Translations under genes and position numbers: made by a program
Assembly (NCBI GenBank): GCA_021014325.1
Contig: JAJGQC010000661.1
Coordinates: forward strand, 248,001 to 312,000
DNA: 64,000 bases
Reading direction: 5' to 3'
Source: Plazaster borealis
Lineage: Eukaryota > Echinodermata > Asteroidea > Forcipulatida > Labidiasteridae
Shown here: one piece after another, positions 10,500 through 24,323 of the stretch
Layout: each line of letters opens with the position of its first letter
Position numbering within the stretch: position 1 is the first letter of the stretch
Notes under the pieces: generated by a model
What the model saw: the letters and a program-made list of their open reading frames with translations, nothing else
Told to the model about the DNA's origin: nothing
Database searches by the model: none

Positions 10500-13262
10500 T
10501 TTTTCTTTGTCTAATTCTCAAAACATTTTTTAAGCGCCGGATCTCCGCCAATACTTTTAGGAGCATCCTCGACGGTGCTGCTGGTGCAAACTAAAACTCT
10601 GTAACTAATTTATTCGAGAAGAAATGGGTGTTCTTTGGGCAGAGAAAATTGCGTCGCTTTTTGGCGAAAAATGGCTTATTCACCCAGTTTTGAGAATGGA
10701 GCTTTTTCCCACAAAGAAACACTCTTTGTTGGATCCTAATTAATCTTTTTTGTACAGCCGAACACCGTATAAAAGCATAACTTGTTTGACCCAAATATTA
10801 AAATATACCTTGTGAATATTTTTAAGTCTAATTTTCAAAACATTTTTTAAGCGCCGAATCTCCGCGAATACTTTTAGGGGGCATCCTCGACGGTGCTGCT
10901 GGTGCAAACTAAAACTCTGTAACTAATTTATTCGAGGAGAAATGGGTTGGGCAGAGAAAATTGCGTCGCTTTTTGGCGAAAAATGGCTAATTCACCCAGT
11001 TCTGAGAATGGAGCTTTTTCCCACACAGAAACGCTCTTTGTTGGATCCTAATCTATCTTTTTTGTACTGCCAAAAACCGTTTAAAAGCATAACTTGACCC
11101 AAATATTAAAATATACCTTGTAAATATTTTTAAGTCTAATTTTCAAAACATTTTTTAAGCGCCGGATCTCCGCCAATACTTTAGGGGGCATCCTCGACGG
11201 TGCTGCTGGTGCAAACTAAAACTCTTTAACTAATTTATTCGAGGAGAAATTGGTGTTCTTTGGGCAGAGAAAATTGCGTCGCTTTTTGGCGAAAAATGCC
11301 TAATTCACCCAGTTTTGAGAATGGAGCTTTTTCCCAAACAAAAAAACGCTCTTTGTTGGATCCTAATCTATCTTTTTTGTACAGCCAAAAACCGTATAAA
11401 AGCATGACTTTGTTTGACCCAAATATTAAAATATCTACAATATCTAGCCTTGTAGACATAAATCGCCACCGTTAAAGAAACATACCGCCCTAACACGGGC
11501 CCTCTCCGCCAATACTTTCAGGGGGCATCCTCGACGGTGCTGCTGGTGCAAACTAAAACTCTGTAACTAATTTATTCGAGAAGAAATGGGTGTTCTTTGG
11601 GCAGAGAAAATTGCGTCGCTTTTTGGCGAAAAATGCCTAATTCACCCAGTTTTGAAAATGGAGCTTTTTCCCACACAGAAACGCTCTTTGTTGGATTCTA
11701 ATCTATCTTTTTTGTACAGCCGAAAACCGTATAAAAGCATAACTGTTTGACCCAAATATTAAAATATCTACAATATCTAGCCTTGTAGACATAAATCGCC
11801 ACCGTTAAAGAAACATACCGCCCTAACACGGGCCCTCTCCGCCAATACTTTCAGGGGGCATCCTCGACGGTGCTGCTGGTGCAAACTAAAACTCTGCAAC
11901 TAATTTATTCGAGAAGAAATGGGTGTTCTTTGGGCAGAAAATTGCGTCGCTTCTTGGCGAAAAATGCCTAATTCACCCAGTTTTGAGAATGGAGCTTTTT
12001 CCCACACAGAAACGCTCTTTGTTGGATCCTAATCTATCTTTTTGTACAGCCAAAAACCGTATAAAAGCATGACTTTGTTTGACCCAAACATTAAAATATC
12101 TACAATATCTAGCCTTGTAGACATAAATCGCCACCGTTAAAGAAACATACCGCCCTAACACGGGCCCTCTCCGCCAATACTTTCAGGGGGCATCCTCGAC
12201 GGTGCTGCTGGTGCAAACTAAAACTCTGTAACTAATTTATTCAAGAAGAAATGGGTGTTCTTTGGGCAGAGAAAATTGCGTCGCTTTTTGGCGAAAAATG
12301 GCTAATTCACCCAGTTTTGAGAATGGAGCTTTTTCCCACACAGAAACGCTCTTTGTTGGATTCTAATCTATCTTTTTTGTACAGCCGAAAACCGTATAAA
12401 AGCATAACTTGTTTGACCCAAATATTAAAATATTTACAATATCTAGCCTTGTAGACATAAATCGCCACCGTTAAAGAAACATACCGCCCTAACACGGGCC
12501 CTCTCCGCCAATACTTTCAGGGGGCATCCTCGACGGTGCTGCTGGTGCAAACTAAAACTCTGTAACTAATTTATTCGAGAAGAAATGGGTGTTCTTTGGG
12601 CAGAAAATTGCGTCGCTTTTTGGCGAAAAATGGCTAATTCACCCAGTTTTGAGAATAGAGCTTTTTCCCACACAGAAACGCTCCTTGTTGGATCCTAATC
12701 TATTTTTTTTTGTACAGCCAAAAACCGTATAAAAGCATAACTTGTTTGACCCAAATATTAAAATATGCCTTGTAAATATTATGAAGTCTTATTTTCAAAA
12801 CATTTTTTAAGCGCCGGATCTCCGCAAATACTTTTAGGGGGCATCCTCGACGGTGCTGCTGGTGCAAACTAAAACTCTGTAACTAATTTATTCGAGGAGA
12901 AATGGGTGTTCTTTGGGCAGAGAAAATTGCGTCGCTTTTTGGCGAAAAATGTCTAATTCACCCAGTTTTGAGAATGGAGCTTTTTCCCAAACAGAAACGC
13001 TCTTTGTTGGATCCTAATCTATTTTTTTGTACAGCCAAAAACCGTATAAAGCATGACTTGTTTGACCCAAATATTAAAAAAATGTACAAGGCTATAATAA
13101 GCCTTGTAGACTATAGCCTTGTAGACATAAATCGCCAGCGTTAACGTAACATACCGCCCTCAAACTTGTCCACTAGGCATAAAATGACAACCGTTAAAGT
13201 AACATACCGCCCTCACACGAGTCAACTGCACATAAATCTCCACCGTTAAAGATTATTATTAG

Positions 13263-13291
13263 TGGGCACCGTAATAATATTACGGTGCCCA
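13263..13291. other. TAATATTAC hairpin, copy 2
   Basis: Same 29-bp hairpin and same upstream direct repeats, in the type C unit that starts at 12901. Confidence 0.9.
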
Positions 13292-15057
13292 TTTTTCTTT
13301 GTCTAATTCTCAAAACATTTTTTAAGCGCCGGATCTCCACGAATACTTTTAGGGGGCATCCTCGAAGGTGCTGCTGGTGCAAACTAAAACTCTGTAACTA
13401 ATTTATTCGAGGAGAAATGGGTATTCTTTGGGCAGAGAAAATTGCGTCGCTTTTTGGCGAAAAATGGCTAATTAACCCAGTTTTGAGAATGGAGCTTTTT
13501 CCCACACAGAAACGCTCTTTGTTGGATCCTAATCTATCTTTTTTGTACAGCCGAAAACCGTTTAAAAGCATAACTTGTTTGACCCAAATATTAAAATATG
13601 CCTTATAAATATTTTTAAGTCTAATTTTCAAAACATTTTTTAAGCGCCGGATCTCCGCGAATACTTTAAGGGGGCATCCTCGACGGTGCTGCTGGTGCAA
13701 AATAAAACTCTGTAACTAATTTATTCGAGGAGAAATGGGTGTTCTTTGGGCAGAGAACATGTCGTCGCTTTTTGGCGAAAAAAGGCTAATTCACCCAGTT
13801 TTGAAAATGGAGCTTTTTCCCAAACAGAAACGCTCTTTGTTGGATCCTAATCTATCTTTTTTGTACAGCCAAAAACCGTATAAAAGCATGACTTTGTTTG
13901 ACCCAAACATTAAAATATCTACAATATCTAGCCTTGTAGACATAAAGCGCCACCGTTAAAGAAACATACCGCCCTAACACGGGCCCTCTCCGCGAATACT
14001 TTCAGGGGGCATCCTCGACGGTGCTGCTGGTGCAAACTAAAACTCTGTAACTAATTTATTCGAGAAGAAATGGGTGTTCTTTGGGCAGAGAAAATTGCGT
14101 CGCTTTTTGGCGAAAAATGCCAAATTCACCCAGTTTTGAGAATGGAGCTTTTTCCCAAACAAAAAACGCTCTTTGTTGGATCCTAATCTATCTTTTTTGT
14201 ACTGCCAAAAACCGTTTAAAAGCATAACTTGACCCAAATATTAAAATATACCTTGTAAATATTTTTAAGTCTAATTTTCAAAACATTTTTTAAGCGCCGG
14301 ATCTCCGCAAATACCTTTAAGGGGCATCCTCGACGGTGCTGCTGGTGCAAACTAAAACTCTGTAACTAATTTATTCGTGGAGAAATGGGTGTTCTTTGGG
14401 CAAAGAAAATTGCGTCGCTTTTCGGCGAAAAATGCCTAATTTACCCAGTTTTGAGAATGGAGCTTTTTCCCACACAGAAACGCTCTTTGTTGGATCCTGA
14501 TCTATCTTTTTGTACAGCCGAAAACCGTATAAAAGCATAACTTGTTTGACCCAAATATTAAAATATGCCTTGTAAATATTTTTAAGTCTAATTTTCAAAA
14601 CATTTTTAAGCACCGGATCTCCGCGAATACTTTTAGGGGGCATACTCGACGGTGCTGCTGGTGCAAACTAAAACTCTGTAACCATATTATTCGAGGAGAA
14701 ATGGGTGTTCTTTGGGCAGAGAAAATTGCGTTGCTTTTTGGCGAAAAATGTCTAATTCACCCAGTTTTGAGAATGGAGCTTTTTCCCAAACAGAAACGCT
14801 CTTTGTTGGATCCTAATCTATTTTTTTTGTACAGCCAAAAACCGTATAAAAGCATGACTTGTTTGACCCAAATATTAAAAAATGTACAATAATAAGCCTT
14901 GTAGACTATAGCCTTGTAGACATAAATCGCCACCGTTAACGTAACATACCGCCCTCAAACTTGTCCACTAGGCATAAAATGACAACCGTTAAAGTAACAT
15001 ACCACCCTCACACGAGTCAACTGCACATAAATCTCCACCGTTAAAGATTATTATTTG

Positions 15058-15086
15058 TGGGCACCGTAATAATATTACGGTGCCCA
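15058..15086. other. TAATATTAC hairpin, copy 3
   Basis: Identical 29-bp hairpin in the type C unit that starts at 14700; its flank matches copy 1 (ATTATTTG before the stem) rather than copy 2. Confidence 0.9.
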
Positions 15087-18000
15087 TTTTTCTTTGTCTA
15101 ATTCTCAAAACATTTTTTAAGCGCCGGATCTCCGCGAATACTTTTAGGGAGCATCCTCGACGGTGCTGCTGGTGCAAACTAAAACTCTGTAACTAATTTA
15201 TTCGAGAAGAAATGGGTGTTCTTTGGGCAGAGAAAATTGCGTCGCTTTTTGGCGAAAAATGGCTTATTCACCCAGTTTTGAGAATGGAGCTTTTTCCCAC
15301 ACAGAAACACTCTTTGTTGGATCCTAATTAATCTTTTTTGTACAGCCGAACACCGTATAAAAGCATAACTTGTTTGACCCAAATATTAAAATATACCTTG
15401 TGAATATTTTTAAGTCTAATTTTCAAAACATTTTTAAGCGCCGAATCTCCGCGAATACTTTTAGGGGGCATCCTCGACGGTGCTGCTGGTGCAAACTAAA
15501 ACTCTGTAACTAATTTATTCGAGGAGAAATGGGTTGGGCAGAGAAAATTGCGTCGCTTTTTGGCGAAAAATGGCTAATTCACCCAGTTTTGAGAATGGAG
15601 CTTTTTCCCACACAGAAACGCTCTTTGTTGGATCCTAATCTATCTTTTTGTACAGCCGAAAAACGTACAAAAGCATAACTTGTTTGACCCAAATATTAAA
15701 AGACACCTTGTAAATATTTTTAAGTCTAATTTTCAAAAAAATTTTTAAGCGCCGGAACTCCGCAAATACTTTTAGGGGGCATCCTCGACGGTGCTGCTGG
15801 TGCAAAATAAAACTCTGTAACTAATTTATTCGAGGAGAAATGGGTGTTCTTTGGGCAGAGAAAATTGCGTCGCTTTTTGGCGAAAAATGCCTAATTCACC
15901 CAGTTTTGAGAATGGAGCTTTTTCCCACGCAGAAACGCTCTTTGTTGGATCCTAATCTATCTTTTTTGTACAGCCGAAAAACGTATAAAAGCATAACTTG
16001 TTTGACCCAAATATTAAAATATGCCGTGTAAATATTATGAAGTCTTATTTTCAAAACATTTTTTAAGCGCCGGATCTCCGCAAATACTTTTAGGGGGCAT
16101 CCTCGACGGTGCTGCTGGTGCAAACTAAAACTCTGTAACTAATTTATTCGAGGAGAAATTGGTGTTCTTTGGGCAGAGAAAATTGCGTCGCTTTTTGGCG
16201 AAAAATGCCTAATTCACCCAGTTTTGAGAATGGAGCTTTTTCCCACACAGAAACGCTCTTTGTTGGATCCTAATCTATCTTTTTTGTACAGCCAAAAACC
16301 GTATAAAAGCATGACTTTGTTTGACCCAAATATTAAAATATCTACAATATCTAGCCTTGTAGACATAAATCGCCACCGTTAAAGAAACATACCACCCTAA
16401 CACGGGCCCTCTCCGCCAATACTTTCAGGGGGCATCCTCGACGGTGCTGCTGGTGCAAACTAAAACTCTGTAACTAATTTATTCGAGAAGAAATGGGTGT
16501 TCTTTGGGCAGAGAAAATTGCGTCGCTTTTTGGCGAAAAATGGCTAATTCACCCAGTTTTGAGAATGGAGCTTTTTCCCACACAGAAACGCTCTTTGTTG
16601 GATCCTAATCTATCTTTTTTGTACTGCCAAAAACCGTTTAAAAGCATAACTTGACCCAAATATTAAAATATACCTTGTAAATATTTTTAAGTCTAATTTT
16701 CAAAACATTTTTTAAGCGCCGGATCTCCGCGAATACTTTAGGGGGCATCCTCGACGGTGCTGCTGGTGCAAACTAAAACTCTTTAACTAATTTATTCGAG
16801 GAGAAATTGGTGTTCTTTGGGCAGAGAAAATTGCGTCGCTTTTTGGCGAAAAATGCCTAATTCACCCAGTTTTGAGAATGGAGCTTTTCCCAAACAAAAA
16901 ACGCTCTTTGTTGGATCCTAATCTATCTTTTTTGTACAGCCAAAAACCGTATAAAAGCATGACTTTGTTTGACCCAAATATTAAAATATCTACAATATCT
17001 AGCCTTGTAGACATAAATCGCCACCGTTAAAGAAACATACCGCCCTAACACGGGCCCTCTCCGCCAATACTTTCAGGGGGCATCCTCGACGGTGCTGCTG
17101 GTGCAAACTAAAACTCTGTAACTAATTTATTCGAGAAGAAATGGGTGTTCTTTGGGCAGAGAAAATTGCGTCGCTTTTTGGCGAAAAATGCCTAATTCAC
17201 CCAGTTTTGAAAATGGAGCTTTTTCCCACACAGAAACGCTCTTTGTTGGATTCTAATCTATCTTTTTTGTACAGCCGAAAACCGTATAAAAGCATAACTG
17301 TTTGACCCAAATATTAAAATATCTACAATATCTAGCCTTGTAGACATAAATCGCCACCGTTAAAGAAACATACCGCCCTAACACGGGCCCTCTCCGCCAA
17401 TACTTTCAGGGGGCATCCTCGACGGTGCTGCTGGTGCAAACTAAAACTCTGCAACTAATTTATTCGAGAAGAAATGGGTGTTCTTTGGGCAGAAAATTGC
17501 GTCGCTTCTTGGCGAAAAATGCCTAATTCACCCAGTTTTGAGAATGGAGCTTTTCCCACACAGAAACGCTCTTTGTTGGATCCTAATCTATCTTTTTGTA
17601 CAGCCAAAAACCGTATAAAAGCATGACTTTGTTTGACCCAAACATTAAAATATCTACAATATCTAGCCTTGTAGACATAAATCGCCACCGTTAAAGAAAC
17701 ATACCGCCCTAACACGGGCCCTCTCCGCCAATACTTTCAGGGGCATCCTCGACGGTGCTGCTGGTGCAAACTAAAACTCTGTAACTAATTTATTCAAGAA
17801 GAAATGGGTGTTCTTTGGGCAGAGAAAATTGCGTCGCTTTTTGGCGAAAAATGGCTAATTCACCCAGTTTTGAGAATGGAGCTTTTTCCCACACAGAAAC
17901 GCTCTTTGTTGGATTCTAATCTATCTTTTTGTACAGCCGAAAACCGTATAAAAGCATAACTTGTTTGACCCAAATATTAAAATATTTACAATATCTAGCC

Positions 18001-18812
18001 TTGTAGACATAAATCGCCACCGTTAAAGAAACATACCGCCCTAACAAGGGACCTCTCCGCCCTTTCTTACTTTCGGCATCCTCGACGGTGCTGCTGGTGC
18101 AAACTAAAACTCTGTAACTAATTTATTCGAGAAGAAATGGGTGTTCTTTGGGCAGAAAATTGCGTCGCTTTTTGGCGAAAAATGGCTAATTCACCCAGTT
18201 TTGAGAATAGAGCTTTTTCCCACACAGAAACGCTCCTTGTTGGATCCTAATCTATTTTTTTTGTACAGCCAAAAACCGTATAAAAGCATAACTTGTTTGA
18301 CCCAAATATTAAAATATGCCTTGTAAATATTATGAAGTCTTATTTTCAAAACATTTTTTAAGCGCCGGATCTCCGCAAATACTTTTAGGGGCATCCTCGA
18401 CGGTGCTGCTGGTGCAAACTAAAACTCTGTAACTAATTTATTCGAGGAGAAATGGGTGTTCTTTGGGCAGAGAAAATTGCGTCGCTTTTTGGCGAAAAAT
18501 GTCTAATTCACCCAGTTTTGAGAATGGAGCTTTTTCCCAAACAGAAACGCTCTTTGTTGGATCCTAATCTATTTTTTTGTACAGCCAAAAACCGTATAAA
18601 GCATGACTTGTTTGACCCAAATATTAAAAAAATGTACAAGGCTATAATAAGCCTTGTAGACTATAGCCTTGTAGACATAAATCGCCAGCGTTAACGTAAC
18701 ATACCGCCCTCAAACTTGTCCACTAGGCATAAAATGACAACCGTTAAAGTAACATACCGCCCTCACACGAGTCAACTGCACATAAATCTCCACCGTTAAA
18801 GATTATTATTAG

Positions 18813-18841
18813 TGGGCACCGTAATAATATTACGGTGCCCA
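18813..18841. other. TAATATTAC hairpin, copy 4
   Basis: Identical hairpin in the type C unit starting at 18451; flanks match copy 2 (ATTATTAG before the stem). Confidence 0.9.
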
Positions 18842-20250
18842 TTTTTCTTTGTCTAATTCTCAAAACATTTTTTAAGCGCCGGATCTCCACGAATACTTTT
18901 AGGGGGCATCCTCGAAGGTGCTGCTGGTGCAAACTAAAACTCTGTAACTAATTTATTCGAGGAGAAATGGGTATTCTTTGGGCAGAGAAAATTGCGTCGC
19001 TTTTTGGCGAAAAATGGCTAATTAACCCAGTTTTGAGAATGGAGCTTTTTCCCACACAGAAACGCTCTTTGTTGGATCCTAATCTATCTTTTTTGTACAG
19101 CCGAAAACCGTTTAAAAGCATAACTTGTTTGACCCAAATATTAAAATATGCCTTATAAATATTTTTAAGTCTAATTTTCAAAACATTTTTTAAGCGCCGG
19201 ATCTCCGCAAATACCTTTAAGGGGCATCCTCGACGGTGCTGCTGGTGCAAAATAAAACTCTGTAACTAATTTATTCGAGGAGAAATGGGTGTTCTTTGGG
19301 CAGAGAACATGTCGTCGCTTTTTGGCGAAAAAAGGCTAATTCACCCAGTTTTGAAAATGGAGCTTTTTCCCAAACAAAAAAACGCTCTTTGTTGGATCCT
19401 AATCTATCTTTTTTGTACAGCCAAAAACCGTATAAAAGCATGACTTTGTTTGACCCAAACATTAAAATATCTACAATATCTAGCCTTGTAGACATAAATC
19501 GCCACCGTTAAAGAAACATACCGCCCTAACACGGGCCCTCTCCGCGAATACTTTCAGGGGGCATCCTCGACGGTGCTGCTGGTGCAAACTAAAACTCTGT
19601 AACTAATTTATTCGAGAAGAAATGGGTGTTCTTTGGGCAGAGAAAATTGCGTCGCTTTTTGGCGAAAAATGCCAAATTCACCCAGTTTTGAGAATGGAGC
19701 TTTTCCCAAACAAAAACGCTCTTTGTTGGATCCTAATCTATCTTTTTTGTACTGCCAAAAACCGTTTAAAAGCATAACTTGACCCAAATATTAAAATATA
19801 CCTTGTAAATATTTTTAAGTCTAATTTTCAAAACATTTTTTAAGCGCCGGATCTCCGCAAATACCTTTAAGGGCATCCTCGACGGTGCTGCTGGTGCAAA
19901 CTAAAACTCTGTAACTAATTTATTCGTGGAGAAATGGGTGTTCTTTGGGCAAAGAAAATTGCGTCGCTTTTCGGCGAAAAATGCCTAATTTACCCAGTTT
20001 TGAGAATGGAGCTTTTTCCCACACAGAAACGCTCTTTGTTGGATCCTGATCTATCTATTTTGTACAGCCGAAAACCGTATAAAAGCATAACTTGTTTGAC
20101 CCAAATATTAAAATATGCCTTGTAAATATTTTTAAGTCCAATTTTCAAAACATTTTTTAAGCACCGGATCTCCGCGAATACTTTTAGGGGGCATACTCGA
20201 CGGTGCTGCTGGTGCAAACTAAAACTCTGTAACCATATTATTCGAGGAGA

Positions 20251-23200
20251 AATGGGTGTTCTTTGGGCAGAGAAAATTGCGTTGCTTTTTGGCGAAAAAT
20301 GGCTAATTCACCCAGTTTTGAGAATGGAGCTTTTTCCCACACAGAAACGCTCTTTGTTGGATCCTAATCTATCTTTTTTGTACAGCCAAAAACCGTATAA
20401 AAGCATAACTTGTTTGACCCAAATATTAAAATATACCTTGTAAATATTTTTAAGTCTAATTTTCAAAACATTTTTTAAGCGCCGGATCTCCGCGAATACT
20501 TTTAGGGGGCATCCTCGACGGTGCTGCTGGTGCAAACTAAAACTCTGTAACTAATTTATTCGAGGAGAAATGGGTGTTCTTTGGGCAGAGAAAATTGCGT
20601 CGCTTTTTGGCGAAAAATGCCTAATTCACCCAGTTTTGAGAATGGAGCTTTTTCCCACACAGAAACGCTCTTTGTTGGATCCTAATCTATCTTTTTTGTA
20701 CAGCCAAAAACCGTATAAAAGCATAACTTGTTTGACCCAAATATTAAAATATACCTTGTAAATATTTTTAAGTCTAATTTTCAAAACATTTTTTAAGCGC
20801 CGGATCTCCGCAAATACTTTTAGGGGGCATCCTCGACGGTGCTGCTGGTGCAAACTAAAACTCTGTAACTAATTTATTCGAGGAGAAATGGGTGTTCTTT
20901 GGGCAGAGAAAATTGCGTCGCTTTTTGGCGAAAAATGCCTAATTCACCCAGTTTTGAGAATGGAGCTTTTTCCCACACAGAAACGCTCTTTGTTGGATCC
21001 TAATCTATCTTTTTTGTACAGCCGAGAACCGAATAAAAGCATAACGGGTATGACCCAAATCTTAAAAGATGCCTGGTACAGATTTGTAAGTCTAATTGTC
21101 AATACATTTTTTAAGCACCGGATCTCCGTGATTACTTTTAGGGGCATCCTCGACGGTGCTGCTGGTGCAAACTAAAACTCTGTAACTAATTTATTCGAGG
21201 AGAAATGGGTGTTCTTTGGGCAGAGAAAATTGCGTCGCTTTTTGGCGAAAAATGCCTAATTCACCCAGTTTTGAGAATGGAGCTTTTTCCCACACAGAAA
21301 CGCTCTTTGTTGGATCCTAATCTATCTTTTTTGTACAGCCGAAAACCGTATAAAAGCATAACTTGTTTGACCCAAATATTAAAATATCTACAATATCTAG
21401 CCTTGTAGACATAAATCGCCACCGTTAAAGTAACATACCGTTTTAAGCGCCGGATCTCCGCCAATACTTTCAGGGGCATCCTCGACGGTGCTGCTGGTGC
21501 AAACTAAAACTCTGCAACTAATTTATTCGAGAAGAAATGGGTGTTCTTTGGGCAGAGAAAATTGCGTCGCTTTTTGGCGAAAAATGCCTAATTCACCCAG
21601 TTTTGAGAATGGAGCTTTTTCCGACACAGAAACGCTCTTTGTTGGATCCTAATCTATCTTTTTGTACAGCCAAAAACCGTATAAAAGCATGACTTTGTTT
21701 GACCCAAACATTAAAATATCTACAATATCTAGCCTTGTAGACATAAATCGCCACCGTTAAAGAAACATACCGCCCTAACACGGGCCCTCTCCGCCAATAC
21801 ATAAAGGCTGCATCCTCGACGGTGCTGCTGGTGCAAACTAAAACTCTGTAACTAATTTATTCGAGAAGAAATGGGTGTTCTTTGGGCAGAGAAAATTGCG
21901 TCGCTTTTTGGCGAAAAATGGCTAATTCACCCAGTTTTGAGAATGGAGCTTTTTCCCACACAGAAACGCTCTTTGTTGGATTCTAATCTATCTTTATTGT
22001 ACAGCCGAAAACCGTATAAAAGCATAACTTGTTTGACCCAAATATTAAAATATTTACAATATCTAGCCTTGTAGACATAAATCGCCACCGTTAAAGAAAC
22101 ATACCGCCCTAACACGGGCCCTCTCCGCGAATACTTTCAGGGGGCATCCTCGACGGTGCTGCTGGTGCAAACTAAAACTCTGTAACTAATTTATTCGAGA
22201 AGAAATGGGTGTTCTTTGGGCAGAAAATTGCGTCGCTTTTTGGCGAAAAATGGCTAATTCACCCAGTTTTGAGAATGGAGCTTTTTCCCACACAGAAACG
22301 CTCTTTGTTGGATCCTAATCTATTTTTTTTTGTACAGCCAAAAACCGTATAAAAGCATAACTTGTTTGACCCAAATATTAAAATATGCCTTGTAAATATT
22401 ATGAAGTCTTATTTTCAAAACATTTTTTAAGCGCCGGATCTCCGCAAATACTTTTAGGGGGCATCCTCGACGGTGCTGCTGGTGCAAACTAAAACTCTGT
22501 AACTAATTTATTCGAGGAGAAATGGGTGTTCTTTGGGCAGAGAAAATTGCGTCGCTTTTTGGCGAAAAATGTCTAATTCACCCAGTTTTGAGAATGGAGC
22601 TTTTTCCCAAACAGAAACGCTCTTTGTTGGATCCTAATCTATTTTTTTTTTGTACAGCCAAAAACCGTATAAAGCATGACTTGTTTGACCCAAATATTAA
22701 ACAAAATGTACAAGGCTATAATAAGCCTTGTAGACTATAGCCTTGTAGACATAAATCGCCAGCGTTAACGTAACATACCGCCCTCAAACTTGTCCACTAG
22801 GCATAAAATGACAACCGTTAAAGTAACATACCGCCCTCACACGAGTCAACTGCACATAAATCTCCACCGTTAAAGATTATTAGTGGGCACCGTAATAATA
22901 TTACGGTGCCCATTTTTCTTTGTCTAATTCTCAAAACATTTTTTAAGCGCCGGATCTCCACGAATACTTTTAGGGGGCATCCTCGAAGGTGCTGCTGGTG
23001 CAAACTAAAACTCTGTAACTAATTTATTCGAGGAGAAATGGGTATTCTTTGGGCAGAGAAAATTGCGTCGCTTTTTGGCGAAAAATGGCTAATTCACCCA
23101 GTTTTGAGAATGGAGCTTTTTCCCACACAGAAACGCTCTTTGTTGGATTCTAATCTATCTTTTTTGTACAGCCGAAAACCGTATAAAAGCATAACTTGTT

Positions 23201-24323
23201 TGACCCAAATATTAAAATATGCCTTGTAAATATTTTTAAGTCTAATTTTCAAAACATTTTTTAAGCGCCGGATCTCCGCGAATACTTTTAGGGGGCATCC
23301 TCGACGGTGCTGCTGGTGCAAACTAAAACTCTGTAACTAATTTATTCGAGGAGAAATGGGTGTTCTTTGGGCAGAGAACATGTCGTCGCTTTTTGGCGAA
23401 AAAAGGCTAATTCACCCAGTTTTGAGAATGGAGCTTTTTCCCACACAGAAACGCTCTTTGTTGGATCCTAATCTATCTTTTTTGTACAGCCAAAAACCGT
23501 ATAAAAGCATGACTTTGTTTGACCCAAACATTAAAATATCTACAATATCTAGCCTTGTAGACATAAATCGCCACCGTTAAAGAAACATACCGCCCTAACA
23601 CGGGCCCTCTCCGCCAATACTTTCAGGGGGCATCCTCGACGGTGCTGCTGGTGCAAACTAAAACTCTGTAACTAATTTATTCGAGAAGAAATGGGTGTTC
23701 TTTGGGCAGAGAAAATTGCGTCGCTTTTTGGCGAAAAATGCCAAATTCACCCAGTTTTGAGAATGGAGCTTTTTCCCAAACAAAAAACGCTCTTTGTTGG
23801 ATCCTAATCTATCTTTTTTGTACTGCCAAAAACCGTTTAAAAGCATAACTTGACCCAAATATTAAAATATACCTTGTAAATATTTTTAAGTCTAATTTTC
23901 AAAACATTTTTTAAGCGCCGGATCTCCGCAAATACCTTTAAGGGGCATCCTCGACGGTGCTGCTGGTGCAAACTAAAACTCTGTAACTAATTTATTCGTG
24001 GAGAAATGGGTGTTCTTTGGGCAGAGAAAATTGCGTTGCTTTTTGGCGAAAAATGGCTAATTCACCCAGTTTTGAGAATGGAGCTTTTTCCCACACAGAA
24101 ACGCTCTTTGTTGGATCCTGATCTATCTTTTTTGTACAGCCGAAAACCGTATAAAAGCATAACTTGTTTGACCCAAATATTAAAATATGCCTTGTAAATA
24201 TTTTTAAGTCCAATTTTCAAAACATTTTTTAAGCACCGGATCTCCGCGAATACTTTTAGGGGGCATACTCGACGGTGCTGCTGGTGCAAACTAAAACTCT
24301 GTAACCATATTATTCGAGGAGAA
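20251..24323 (+). repeat. Higher-order repeat block 3
   Basis: About 4073 bp with one type C unit (at 22521). Its 3' half keeps the order of blocks 1 and 2 (type C, then about 318, 335 and 315). The first half instead has a run of nearly identical 318-bp units at 20251-21204, suggesting local unit-by-unit amplification. Confidence 0.7.
22884..22912. other. TAATATTAC hairpin, copy 5
   Basis: Identical hairpin in the type C unit starting at 22521. The preceding ATTATTATTAG is shortened to ATTATTAG, yet stem and loop are unchanged. Confidence 0.9.

Larger units (their letters stand above)
10113..14699 (+). repeat. Higher-order repeat block 1
   Basis: Thirteen units in the spacing order 509, 317, 310, 335, 334, 332, 333, 318, 515, 318, 335, 315 and 316 bp. 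Markers include a unit with a deletion in the GGTGTTCTTTGG segment (at 10939) and a type C unit at 12901 with ATGTACAAGGCTATAATAAG. The same markers recur in order in block 2. Confidence 0.75.
14700..20250 (+). repeat. Higher-order repeat block 2, with about three extra units
   Basis: Repeats the order of block 1: type C at 14700, the deleted-unit marker at 15530, and the second type C at 18451. About 960 bp (three units, roughly 15839-16807) are inserted relative to block 1, giving 5551 bp instead of 4587. The stretch 12901-13380 reappears almost unchanged at 18451-18930. Confidence 0.75.

Noticed and set aside
10471..10510. Bacterial-style intrinsic terminator (hairpin followed by TTTTT)
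   Set aside because: The hairpin plus T run fits in form, but the context is eukaryotic and the hairpin is AT-cored; the label would be misleading.
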